In this document: positions 1-6,788 of the stretch, piece by piece
Layout of the letters: each line of letters starts with the position of its first letter
How positions within the stretch are numbered: position 1 is the first letter of the stretch
Source: Bordetella parapertussis
GTDB taxonomy: Bacteria; Pseudomonadota; Gammaproteobacteria; Burkholderiales; Burkholderiaceae_B
Reading direction: 5' to 3'
Length of the DNA: 36,784 nt
NCBI GenBank assembly: GCA_945911685.1
Contig: CAMEAW010000015.1
Coordinates: forward strand, 1-36,784
The notes under the pieces: model-generated
Told to the model about the DNA's origin: nothing
What the model saw: only the letters and a program-made list of their open reading frames with translations
The model's database searches: none
Position numbers and translations under genes: made by a program

Positions 1-26
1 TCAGGCAGTGCGTGCCGATCTACGGT

Positions 27-530
27 TTACAGCAACCGAAAGCTAGCCGGCACCTTCTGTGCCACCTCAGGCCGACTATTAGGCCGATCTTCACGATACG
101 TCAGCCGAGTCGAATCATTGCGCTCAATAATGTAGGTGTTGGTGTACACCGGATCCCGGTAATCAACCAGCTCGCCGTTAGAGCGACTGACCCGCGCCAC
201 CAACTTACCCGTGGGCGCATCCCAGCACCCCGTCTCACGCAACTCAGAGCGGATGTTGCGCCCCTGCTTGACGCGCGTCTGCTGGCGCAGTTTGCCGTCT
301 GCTGACAAGGTCAATAGCGTTTGAATCTCTCCAGCGACACCGGCTTGCTTGCGTACAACGTACCAGCTACCGATCAACGGATGCTGGGCTGGCGGTGTCA
401 CACAAACAGGCTCGATTAAACCGTCGGGGGCCAGTATCAACGCAGAATCAGGCGGACGGGGAATCCCACAGGCTGCTAGCAACCCCAAGCAGCCAAACAC
501 CAACCATCTGCCCACGCCCCGATCAAACAT
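27..530 (-). CDS. Putative lipoprotein of unknown function
   Basis: The reading frame is open further upstream, but the ATG at 530 directly precedes a lipoprotein signal: a short charged start, a hydrophobic stretch and a lipobox ending LLAAC, with Cys21 as the lipidated residue. A GGGG stretch lies upstream of this ATG. The mature part (about 146 residues) has a phrase like 'LIGSWYVVRK' followed by alternating polar and hydrophobic residues, which suggests a small beta-rich, lipocalin-like fold; that is inference only. No catalytic motif was recognised. It diverges from nrdA across a 580-base AT-rich gap. The product is probably anchored in the inner or outer membrane, facing the periplasm. 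That it is a lipoprotein is fairly sure; its function is unknown. Confidence 0.6.
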   Translation of the reverse strand: MFDRGVGRWLVFGCLGLLAACGIPRPPDSALILAPDGLIEPVCVTPPAQHPLIGSWYVVRKQAGVAGEIQTLLTLSADGKLRQQTRVKQGRNIRSELRETGCWDAPTGKLVARVSRSNGELVDYRDPVYTNTYIIERNDSTRLTYREDRPNSRPEVAQKVPASFRLL

Positions 531-848
531 TGCCGCCCCAACTAGTGTTACCTCTATGAACTCGAAAATGCCGCCCGCCTTAAAAAGCGGTTCGTGCGCG
601 GACATTGATCGCACCACTAAAAATATCTAGAGCTGCCCTCGGTATATTGCAGCAAAACCACACGGTCAACACATTTTTGGCATCGAAATTGCATCGCGAA
701 ACCAAATTTTTTTGCATTTTCGCCACACTTTCCTCAAAACAAAAAATAAATTTCGATATCCCACGTTTAGGGGATATCCAAATTCTGCATAGGTATCCCG
801 CGAAGTGCCTACTTCGTTTCATTTCAGATCATATTTTTTGATTAATTT

Positions 849-864
849 CAAGGGTTAACCCTTG
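849..864. promoter_or_regulatory. 16-base perfect palindrome, possible operator
   Basis: CAAGGGTTAACCCTTG reads identically on both strands and has no spacer. It ends 23 bases before the candidate nrdA -35 element. A spacerless palindrome in DNA upstream of a promoter fits a dimeric regulator site better than an RNA hairpin. The binding protein is not identifiable from sequence. Confidence 0.4.
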
Positions 865-887
865 CCATTCAATTTAAAACATGACTA

Positions 888-916
888 TTGCGCTGATACG
901 CCCGAACTACTAGAAT
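888..916 (+). promoter_or_regulatory. Candidate sigma70 promoter of nrdAB
   Basis: A -35-like TTGCGC (888-893) and a -10-like TAGAAT (911-916) are separated by exactly 17 bases. The -10 matches the consensus at five of six positions, the -35 at three. The -10 lies inside the upstream NrdR-like box (907-922), the expected layout for NrdR repression. Transcription would start near 923, leaving a leader of about 190 bases. Confidence 0.5.
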
Positions 917-953
917 TAGTGCAGATAGATCTTAAAAACACCATATGTAGTGT
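907..953. promoter_or_regulatory. Tandem NrdR boxes upstream of nrdA
   Basis: The downstream box ACACCATATGTAGTGT (938-953) is a near-perfect match to the NrdR consensus ACACWATATATWGTGT. An upstream weaker box (907-922, CTACTAGAATTAGTGC, about 10 of 16 matches) lies with its centre 31 bases away. That is three helical turns, the spacing typical of NrdR operators. NrdR is the ATP/dATP-sensing repressor of ribonucleotide reductase genes; its own gene is not in this window. Confidence 0.75.
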
Positions 954-1002
954 TAATCTTCGCCTCCGCCTCACGACAAAAATATCCTGTCCAAAGCGCT
1001 CG

Positions 1003-1087
1003 TGACAGATTAATGACTGTCATACGACCGCAATACGCACTAACTGCTCGACCCTTATCGAATTTTCAGCGTGGCGCATGCCACGCT
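1003..1087 (+). promoter_or_regulatory. nrdA leader with two hairpins
   Basis: Within the predicted leader, TGACAG (1003-1008) pairs with CTGTCA (1017-1022) around an 8-base loop. Further on, AGCGTGGC (1068-1075) pairs perfectly with GCCACGCT (1080-1087) around a GCAT loop. The second hairpin ends 8 bases before the ribosome binding site AGGAG (1096-1100). A role in translation or mRNA stability is possible. No known riboswitch was recognised. Confidence 0.4.
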
Positions 1088-1110
1088 AGCACCGCAGGAG
1101 CCCTACTTTA

Positions 1111-4029
1111 ATGCAAACAACTACAAATCCCGTCGAGCGCCAAGCCAGTCAGCCGCAGTTCATCGCAACCGCGATGCCAGTCAACGAGGCAGCGTGGGCG
1201 CAATATCACATCATTCGCCGCAACGGCGCAGTCGTAAATTTCGAGCCTAGCAAAATCGGCATTGCCATGACAAAAGCCTTTTTGGCAGTCAATGGCGGCC
1301 AAGGCGCAGCGTCGGCGCGCGTGCGCGAGCTCGTCGACTCACTCACCCATCAAGTTGTCGCGGCCCTGATGCGCAGCCGCCCCAACGGTGGCACCTTCCA
1401 TATTGAAGACATCCAAGACGCGGTCGAGCTTTCACTGATGCGCTCGGGCGAACACGATGTCGCACGCTCATACGTGCTGTACCGCGAACGTCGCGCCCAA
1501 GAGCGCTCAAAAGGTAAAGCCGAAGCCGCCCCAACCGAAGCCCCCACCCTTAACGTGGTTGAAAACGGCATACGCAAACCACTTGATCTGGCGAAACTAC
1601 AGGCCACGATTGAGGCCGCCGGCTTTGGACTAGGTGAGTTTGTTGACACGGCAACGATTCAAAAAGAAACACTCAAAAATCTGTACGATGGCGTACCCGC
1701 CGACGAAGTCTATAAATCTGCTATTTTGGCCGCGCGCGCCATGGTCGAAAACGACCCAGCCTACAGCAAAGTCACCGCTCGCCTCTTGCTCCACACAATC
1801 CGCAAAGAGGTTTTAAGCGAAGAAGTGGCTCAAGAAGAGATGAATACTCGCTACGCGACGTATTTTCCAACGTTCATCAAGCGCGGAGTTGAAGGCGGCT
1901 TACTAAGCTCAGAGCTTTCACGCTTTGATTTGCCACGCCTAGCCGCAGCGCTCGATGCCAGCCGCGACCTGCAGTTTGACTATCTCGGCCTACAAACACT
2001 GTACGACCGTTACTTTTTGCATCTGCGCGGTCAGCGTATTGAGCTGCCACAAGTGTTTTTCATGCGGGTGGCCATGGGCCTGGCGATTGCTGAAATCGAT
2101 CGTGAAACACGCGCCATCGAGTTCTATCAGATTCTGTCCTCATTTGACTTCATGAGCTCAACACCCACACTCTTTAACGCGGGCACCCTGCACTCACAGC
2201 TTTCGTCTTGCTATCTCACCACCGTGTCAGACGACCTCGACGGCATCTACGAAGCCATCAAAGAAAACGCCTTGCTCGCCAAATACGCCGGTGGCTTAGG
2301 CAATGACTGGACACCCGTTCGTGCAATGCGCAGTCACATCAAAGGCACCAACGGCGAAAGTCAAGGCGTCGTTCCATTCTTGAAAGTCGTCAACGACACC
2401 GCCGTGGCCGTTAACCAGGGTGGTAAACGCAAGGGGGCAGTTTGCTGCTACCTTGAGTCATGGCACCTAGATATCGAAGAGTTTCTCGATCTGCGCAAAA
2501 ATACCGGTGACGAGCGTCGTCGCACACATGACATGAACACAGCGAACTGGATTCCTGATTTGTTCATGAAGCGCGTGCTAGAAAATGGCAGCTGGACACT
2601 CTTTTCGCCTTCAGACTGCCCAGACCTGCATGACAAAGTCGGTGCGGCTTTTGAAGAGGCCTACGTCGGCTACGAAGAGAAAGCAGCACGCGGCGATCTG
2701 CCCCTGCACAAGACTATGCCTGCAAATAACTTGTGGCGCAAAATGCTTTCCATGCTGTTCGAAACAGGCCATCCTTGGATCACGTTCAAAGATCCTTGCA
2801 ACATTCGCTCGCCACAGCAACATGTTGGCGTGGTGCACAGCTCAAACCTCTGCACCGAGATTACGTTAAACACCAACGACTCTGAAATCGCAGTGTGTAA
2901 CCTGGGCTCAGTCAACTTGCTGGCGCACCTTAAGCACAACGCTGACGGCACCCAGTCGCTCGATCAAGACAAACTGCAACGCACAATTAAGATTGCGATG
3001 CGCATGCTCGACAACGTCATCGACATCAACTATTACGCTGTCGCTAAAGCGCGCAATTCAAACGTGCGCCATCGCCCGGTCGGCTTAGGCATTATGGGTT
3101 TTCAAGATTGTTTGCATGCGATGCGTGTGCCTTACGCCACACAAGCCGCAATCGAGTTCGCAGATCGCTCGATGGAGGCCGTTTGTTATTACGCCTACAG
3201 CGCCTCAAGCGAACTCGCTGAAGAGCGCGGCCGCTACGCGAGCTTCGATGGTTCGTTGTGGTCGCGTGGCATCTTGCCTCACGATTCAATCGCACTGCTG
3301 CGCGAACATCGCGGTGGCTATGTTGAAGTTGATGAATCAACAACGCTCGATTGGGATTCGTTGCGCGCACGCATCAAAACACACGGCATGCGCAACTCTA
3401 ATTGCGTTGCAATTGCCCCAACCGCAACAATATCGAATATTATTGGCGTGTCTGCATGTATAGAACCAACATATCAAAACTTGTACGTTAAATCGAACCT
3501 CTCCGGCGAGTTCACTGTGGTCAACGAACATCTTGTTCGTGACCTCAAGAAACTGGGCCTCTGGGATGAAGTGATGGTCGCCGACTTGAAGTATTTCGAT
3601 GGCAGCTTATCCCGCATTGATCGCGTCCCCGCGGATTTGCGAGCCCTATACGCCACTGCGTTTGAAGTTGAACCCACCTGGATTGTTGAATGCGCTGCGC
3701 GTCGCCAGAAATGGATTGATCAAGCGCAATCACTCAATATATACATGGCAGGGGCTTCAGGTAAAAAACTTGACGACACGTACAAACTTGCGTGGCTGCG
3801 CGGTTTAAAAACCACGTACTACCTCCGCACGTTGGGTGCCACCAGTGCAGAAAAATCTACGGGTCGTGGTGGTGAACTGAATGCGGTCAACGCAGCAGGT
3901 GCCGGCTCAACCAGCGGGACATTTGCAATGGCGGCAACTCAAGCCATGCCCGAGCCCGAAATCTTAGGCGTGGCCTGCACCATGAGACCTGGCGATCCAG
4001 GTTTTGAAGAGTGCGAAGCCTGCCAATAA
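1111..4029 (+). CDS. nrdA: Class Ia ribonucleoside-diphosphate reductase, alpha (R1) subunit
   Basis: This large subunit reduces ribonucleoside diphosphates to deoxyribonucleotides together with NrdB. At 972 residues it is longer than the E. coli form because it carries two ATP-cone domains (about residues 34-125 and 143-230), as in Pseudomonas aeruginosa. Active-site features are visible: C367 (LSSCYL), the NLCTEI motif with N579, C581 (thiyl radical site) and E583, C596 (AVCNLG), the paired tyrosines Y903-Y904 of the radical path, and the C-terminal redox pair C968/C971 (ECEACQ). AGGAG lies 10 bases before the ATG. nrdB follows after 18 bases. The first ATP cone should give dATP inhibition; whether the second still binds nucleotide cannot be judged here. 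Confidence 0.97.
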   Translation: MQTTTNPVERQASQPQFIATAMPVNEAAWAQYHIIRRNGAVVNFEPSKIGIAMTKAFLAVNGGQGAASARVRELVDSLTHQVVAALMRSRPNGGTFHIEDIQDAVELSLMRSGEHDVARSYVLYRERRAQERSKGKAEAAPTEAPTLNVVENGIRKPLDLAKLQATIEAAGFGLGEFVDTATIQKETLKNLYDGVPADEVYKSAILAARAMVENDPAYSKVTARLLLHTIRKEVLSEEVAQEEMNTRYATYFPTFIKRGVEGGLLSSELSRFDLPRLAAALDASRDLQFDYLGLQTLYDRYFLHLRGQRIELPQVFFMRVAMGLAIAEIDRETRAIEFYQILSSFDFMSSTPTLFNAGTLHSQLSSCYLTTVSDDLDGIYEAIKENALLAKYAGGLGNDWTPVRAMRSHIKGTNGESQGVVPFLKVVNDTAVAVNQGGKRKGAVCCYLESWHLDIEEFLDLRKNTGDERRRTHDMNTANWIPDLFMKRVLENGSWTLFSPSDCPDLHDKVGAAFEEAYVGYEEKAARGDLPLHKTMPANNLWRKMLSMLFETGHPWITFKDPCNIRSPQQHVGVVHSSNLCTEITLNTNDSEIAVCNLGSVNLLAHLKHNADGTQSLDQDKLQRTIKIAMRMLDNVIDINYYAVAKARNSNVRHRPVGLGIMGFQDCLHAMRVPYATQAAIEFADRSMEAVCYYAYSASSELAEERGRYASFDGSLWSRGILPHDSIALLREHRGGYVEVDESTTLDWDSLRARIKTHGMRNSNCVAIAPTATISNIIGVSACIEPTYQNLYVKSNLSGEFTVVNEHLVRDLKKLGLWDEVMVADLKYFDGSLSRIDRVPADLRALYATAFEVEPTWIVECAARRQKWIDQAQSLNIYMAGASGKKLDDTYKLAWLRGLKTTYYLRTLGATSAEKSTGRGGELNAVNAAGAGSTSGTFAMAATQAMPEPEILGVACTMRPGDPGFEECEACQ

Positions 4030-4047
4030 CGTGACCGAGAAAAAATA

Positions 4048-5250
4048 ATGCTGACCTGGAACGACGAACCCGCCACTCAACCTGCCCCGCTTGTAAGCGC
4101 AGGCTTGATGCCTCAAGCCCTGGCGAAAGCCATGGCAGCCTCTTTGCCCTCACGCGCTGCAAGCGGCGTATTTGGTGACTCTGCTTTACCGACACCTGGT
4201 CTGACACAATCGCCTGTCGTGCCTACTGCTGGCGCTCGCGTCAACGCTGCCGACAAGCGCATCATCAATGGCCAAACCGATGTCAATCAACTCGTGCCCT
4301 TTAAATATAAGTGGGCCTGGGAAAAATACATCGCCACTTGCGCCAACCACTGGATGCCGCAAGAGATCAACATGTCGCGCGATATCGCTCTCTGGAAAAA
4401 TCCCACAGGGCTGACCGAAGACGAGCGTCGCATTATTAAGCGCAACCTTGGTTTTTTTGTCACGGCCGATTCGTTGGCAGCAAACAATATCGTGTTGGGC
4501 ACTTATCGCCACATCACCGCCCCCGAATGTCGCCAATTTTTGTTGCGCCAGGCCTTTGAAGAGGCGATTCACACCCACGCTTATCAATATATTGTTGAAA
4601 GCTTGGATTTGGATGAGTCAGAAATCTTCAACGCGTACAACGAAGTGCCCTCCATACGGGCTAAAGATCAGTTTTTGATCCCGTTTATTGATGCCATTGC
4701 TGATCCGCACTTTAAAACTGGCACGCTTGAAAATGATCAAACCTTACTGAAGTCGTTGATCGTTTTTGCCTGCTTGATGGAAGGTCTGTTCTTTTATGTT
4801 GGCTTTACGCAAATTCTTGCGTTGGGTCGGCAAAACAAGATGACCGGCGCAGCAGAACAATACATGTATATTTTGCGTGACGAGTCGATGCACTGTAATT
4901 TTGGCATCGACCTGATCAACACCATCAAACTAGAAAACCCACAGCTCTGGACTCCAGCGTTCCGCGAAGAGATTCGCGCGCTCTTCGCCAAAGCTGTCGA
5001 TCTTGAATATGCCTATGCCGAAGACACTATGCCGCGTGGCGTATTGGGCTTGAATGCACCGATGTTTAAGTCGTATCTCAGATTTATTGCTAACCGTCGT
5101 TGCCAACAGATCGGCATCGAGCCATTATTCGCGCAAGAAGAAAACCCCTTCCCGTGGATGGCAGAAATGATTGATTTAAAGAAAGAGCGTAACTTTTTTG
5201 AAACACGTGTCATTGAGTACCAAACTGGCGGCGCCCTTAACTGGGAATAA
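4048..5250 (+). CDS. nrdB: Class Ia ribonucleoside-diphosphate reductase, beta (R2) subunit
   Basis: This is the small subunit that holds the diiron-tyrosyl radical cofactor. The ligand set of the family is present: D112 (SRDIALW), E172 and H175 (EEAIHTHAY), E245 (LMEGLFF), E279 and H282 (RDESMH). Tyr179, four residues after H175, is the expected radical tyrosine, so this is a classical Fe-type R2, not a radical-free variant. Spacing between the last two glutamates (34) equals that in E. coli. The first 70 or so residues are a low-complexity Ala/Pro/Ser-rich extension before the conserved '[13 protein letters not shown]' region. It is co-transcribed with nrdA; the ribosome binding site (GAGAAA) is weak. 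Confidence 0.97.
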   Translation: MLTWNDEPATQPAPLVSAGLMPQALAKAMAASLPSRAASGVFGDSALPTPGLTQSPVVPTAGARVNAADKRIINGQTDVNQLVPFKYKWAWEKYIATCANHWMPQEINMSRDIALWKNPTGLTEDERRIIKRNLGFFVTADSLAANNIVLGTYRHITAPECRQFLLRQAFEEAIHTHAYQYIVESLDLDESEIFNAYNEVPSIRAKDQFLIPFIDAIADPHFKTGTLENDQTLLKSLIVFACLMEGLFFYVGFTQILALGRQNKMTGAAEQYMYILRDESMHCNFGIDLINTIKLENPQLWTPAFREEIRALFAKAVDLEYAYAEDTMPRGVLGLNAPMFKSYLRFIANRRCQQIGIEPLFAQEENPFPWMAEMIDLKKERNFFETRVIEYQTGGALNWE

Positions 5251-5315
5251 TCCACAAGTTTGCGCTCAAGACGCTGCAGTACTTTCCAGAAGGCGGGCAA
5301 AGCCTGCTCTCTGGT

Positions 5316-5364
5316 GCCATTTGAATTGGTTCGTGCCCCTAACGCGAGAGGCAGTTCAAATGGC
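5316..5364 (+). ncRNA. Candidate structured RNA, hairpin 1 of the H1-like gene leader
   Basis: GCCATTTGAA (5316-5325) pairs perfectly with TTCAAATGGC (5355-5364). Inside the loop a second stem forms: TGCCCCT (5334-5340) pairs with AGAGGCA (5347-5353) with one C-A mismatch and a 6-base loop. The result is an extended two-part hairpin in the nrdB to H1-like gap. No T-tract follows, so it is not an obvious terminator. It could be a leader structure, a 3' end stabiliser of nrdAB mRNA or part of a small RNA. Confidence 0.4.
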
Positions 5365-5380
5365 TGTGCCGGATTCATTA

Positions 5381-5424
5381 GCACAAACCGCTTTGCTACC
5401 GATGTTTCTGGTAGCGGCTTGTGC
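5381..5424 (+). ncRNA. Candidate structured RNA, hairpin 2 of the H1-like gene leader
   Basis: GCACAA (5381-5386) pairs with TTGTGC (5419-5424), CC (5388-5389) with GG (5416-5417), and GCTACC (5395-5400) with GGTAGC (5410-5415), with one mismatch, a 5-base bulge and a 9-base loop. A third small hairpin, ATCCCA-TGG-TGGGAT, follows at 5450-5464. The ribosome binding site AAGGAGT of the next gene lies further downstream, near 5502-5508. Confidence 0.4.
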
Positions 5425-5514
5425 CGATGAATAACTCGGGCGACACAAAATCCCATGGTGGGATGAGTCAAGCACGGGTTTAACGTTTGGGACCCTGAAC
5501 TAAGGAGTATTACC

Positions 5515-5841
5515 ATGGCAACAGCCAAAAAAGCAGCAAAGAAAGCCCCTGCCAAGAAAGCCGCAGCTAAAAAAGTTGCAGCAAAAAAGGCAGTTAAGGC
5601 AGTAAAGAAAGTTGCAGTGAAGAAAGTAGCAGCTAAAAAAGTCGTTAAAAAAGCTGTCAAGAAAGTTGCCGCTAAAAAAGTAGCAGCTAAGAAGCCGGCA
5701 GCAAAAAAAGTCGCGGCCAAAAAGCCAGCGGCTAAAAAAGTTGCGGCCAAAAAGCCAGCAGCAAAAAAAGCAGTCAAGAAAGTAGCAAAAAAAGCAGCTC
5801 CTAAAAAAGCGGCAAAAAAGCCAGCAGCAAAAAAAAAATAG
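5515..5841 (+). CDS. Histone H1-like lysine/alanine-rich DNA-binding protein (frame interrupted)
   Basis: The 108-residue product consists almost wholly of KKAAAKK/VAAKK-type repeats, as in the C-terminal half of eukaryotic H1 and in BpH1-type proteins of Bordetella. Such proteins bind DNA without sequence specificity and compact the nucleoid. A strong ribosome binding site (AAGGAGT) precedes the ATG. The frame ends in TAG (5839-5841) directly after a run of ten A (5829-5838). Reading on in the -1 frame gives KPVAKKPAAAAPS..., ending WPFPTGGRP at the TGA 5961-5963, only 27 bases before a strong terminator. The full protein would then have about 149 residues. Causes could be a true frameshift mutation, programmed slippage, or a sequencing error in the homopolymer. 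Confidence 0.85.
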   Translation: MATAKKAAKKAPAKKAAAKKVAAKKAVKAVKKVAVKKVAAKKVVKKAVKKVAAKKVAAKKPAAKKVAAKKPAAKKVAAKKPAAKKAVKKVAKKAAPKKAAKKPAAKKK

Positions 5842-5963
5842 TTAAAAAACCAGTAGCTAAAAAGCCGGCAGCCGCTGCCCCCTCGACAGCAGCAGCACCA
5901 GGTGCGAAAACCGCCCTGAATCCTGCAGCGTCGTGGCCATTTCCTACGGGTGGCCGTCCCTGA
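5838..5963 (+). pseudogene. Out-of-frame C-terminal segment of the H1-like protein
   Basis: In the -1 frame relative to the upstream gene, this stretch encodes more Lys/Ala/Pro-rich sequence and then ALNPAASWPFPTGGRP before TGA. I recall a similar aromatic-proline tail closing H1-like proteins of related Burkholderiales. Composition continues smoothly across the junction, and there is no separate start codon or ribosome binding site. It is therefore the missing tail of the upstream gene, reachable by a -1 shift or one extra A in the transcript. Confidence 0.7.
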
Positions 5964-5990
5964 GCTTGATAGCGAAGGTTTAGCAAGTTC

Positions 5991-6020
5991 AAACCGTCCG
6001 GTTCGCCGGACGGTTTTTTT
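5991..6020 (+). terminator. Rho-independent terminator after the H1-like gene
   Basis: AAACCGTCCGG (5991-6001) pairs perfectly with CCGGACGGTTT (6006-6016) around a very stable TTCG tetraloop, followed by a T run to 6020. Its position just after 5963 supports the view that the H1-like message extends to that stop. Confidence 0.93.
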
Positions 6021-6040
6021 ATAGCGCCGCTGAGCGAGTC

Positions 6041-6078
<38 letters not shown>

Positions 6079-6187
6079 TTCGGTCAGCGTCGCCGTCCCC
6101 AGAAGACAGGCCCCATCTTCGCCACTAAGCTCAGAAGCTGCGATAATGTCGCCGAGGCTCCGCCTCTTGATTGTCAGCCATCCTACT

Positions 6188-6200
6188 CGTGGTCACCACG
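6188..6200. promoter_or_regulatory. Short dyad upstream of yggT
   Basis: CGTGGTCACCACG is a perfect 6+1+6 dyad located 22 bases before the yggT start codon. The single-base centre argues for a DNA-binding site rather than an RNA hairpin. A smaller repeat, GAGGC-TCC-GCCTC, lies at 6154-6166. No regulator can be assigned. Confidence 0.3.
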
Positions 6201-6222
6201 GGGCTTTTACCGGAGTTGCCAC

Positions 6223-6786
6223 ATGCTTGGCGAAATCCTACGCTTCCTACTCGAAATTGTTTTCTCGCTACTGGGCGCCGCCTTGCTGGCCAGAGCCTGG
6301 ATCTATGCGGTCAAGCTGCATCCCTTTAATCCCATGTCGCAAGCCATACACCAAGCCACGAACTGGCTAGTACAACCGCTACGCAGCATCATCCCCTCAG
6401 GCAAAGGTTTCGATGGTGCCAGTTTGATCGGCGCGTATCTGATTGCAGTTGTTTTTCTATCTTTACTTTGGTTGACCTCAGTAGGCAGCATGCTGAGCCC
6501 AAAGCTCATCCCAGGCCTACTTGGGGCCGCGCTAGTGACGGTTGCACGCTGGGCGTTGAACCTCGTCGTGTGGCTCACGCTGATTCAGGCTGTATTGTCG
6601 TGGATTAACCCACTCGCTCCGATCATGCCAGTGCTGCGCACCTTAACTGCGCCGCTGCTCGAACCCATCAAACGCATCATGCCTAACCTCGGCGGGATTG
6701 ATCTCTCGGCCTTAGTTCTACTAATCTTGGCCCAAATTGCCATGATGGTCTTAAATCGCATCAGCTTTTCGTTACTCGGGGTCTGA
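6223..6786 (+). CDS. yggT: YggT family membrane protein
   Basis: The protein has 187 residues and is strongly hydrophobic, with four to five likely membrane segments arranged as two similar YGGT units. Each unit has a hydrophobic helix followed by an 'NP' turn and a hydrophilic loop: HPFNPMSQ and WLVQPLRSIIP in the first, INPLAPIMPVLRTLTAPLLEPIKRI (split here by residues) in the second. Proteins of this family are small inner-membrane proteins, linked in some bacteria to osmotic tolerance or cell-division components; the biochemical role is not established. GGAG lies upstream of the ATG. The MscS-type gene begins 2 bases after the stop, so the two are probably translationally coupled, and an osmotic theme is plausible. 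Confidence 0.88.
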   Translation: MLGEILRFLLEIVFSLLGAALLARAWIYAVKLHPFNPMSQAIHQATNWLVQPLRSIIPSGKGFDGASLIGAYLIAVVFLSLLWLTSVGSMLSPKLIPGLLGAALVTVARWALNLVVWLTLIQAVLSWINPLAPIMPVLRTLTAPLLEPIKRIMPNLGGIDLSALVLLILAQIAMMVLNRISFSLLGV

Positions 6787-6788
6787 CT

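Larger units (their letters stand above)
531..1110. other. AT-rich divergent intergenic region upstream of nrdA
   Basis: There is no convincing gene in these 580 bases. By eye the stretch 605-905 is much richer in A and T than the flanking genes. It holds several dyads: 755-778, 801-816, a 16-base perfect palindrome at 849-864, the nrdA promoter and NrdR boxes (888-953), and leader hairpins at 1003-1022 and 1068-1087. The short open frames here (for example 580-822 minus and 605-841 plus) have unprotein-like composition, so they were not called as genes. Confidence 0.7.

Noticed and set aside
580..841. Two overlapping small open frames (minus 580-822, plus 605-841) upstream of nrdA
   Set aside because: Both are rich in Phe, Cys and Ile as expected from random AT-rich DNA, with no ribosome binding site and no family resemblance.
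923..1110. Possible cobalamin riboswitch in the nrdA leader
   Set aside because: Such elements do precede nrdAB in some bacteria, but the leader is too short and lacks the conserved B12-box sequence; only two simple hairpins are seen.
5013..5777. 254-codon minus-strand frame with Phe/Leu/Ala repeats
   Set aside because: It is the reverse complement of the Lys/Ala repeats of the H1-like gene and the end of nrdB; the apparent hydrophobic repeats arise from AAA/GCA codons.
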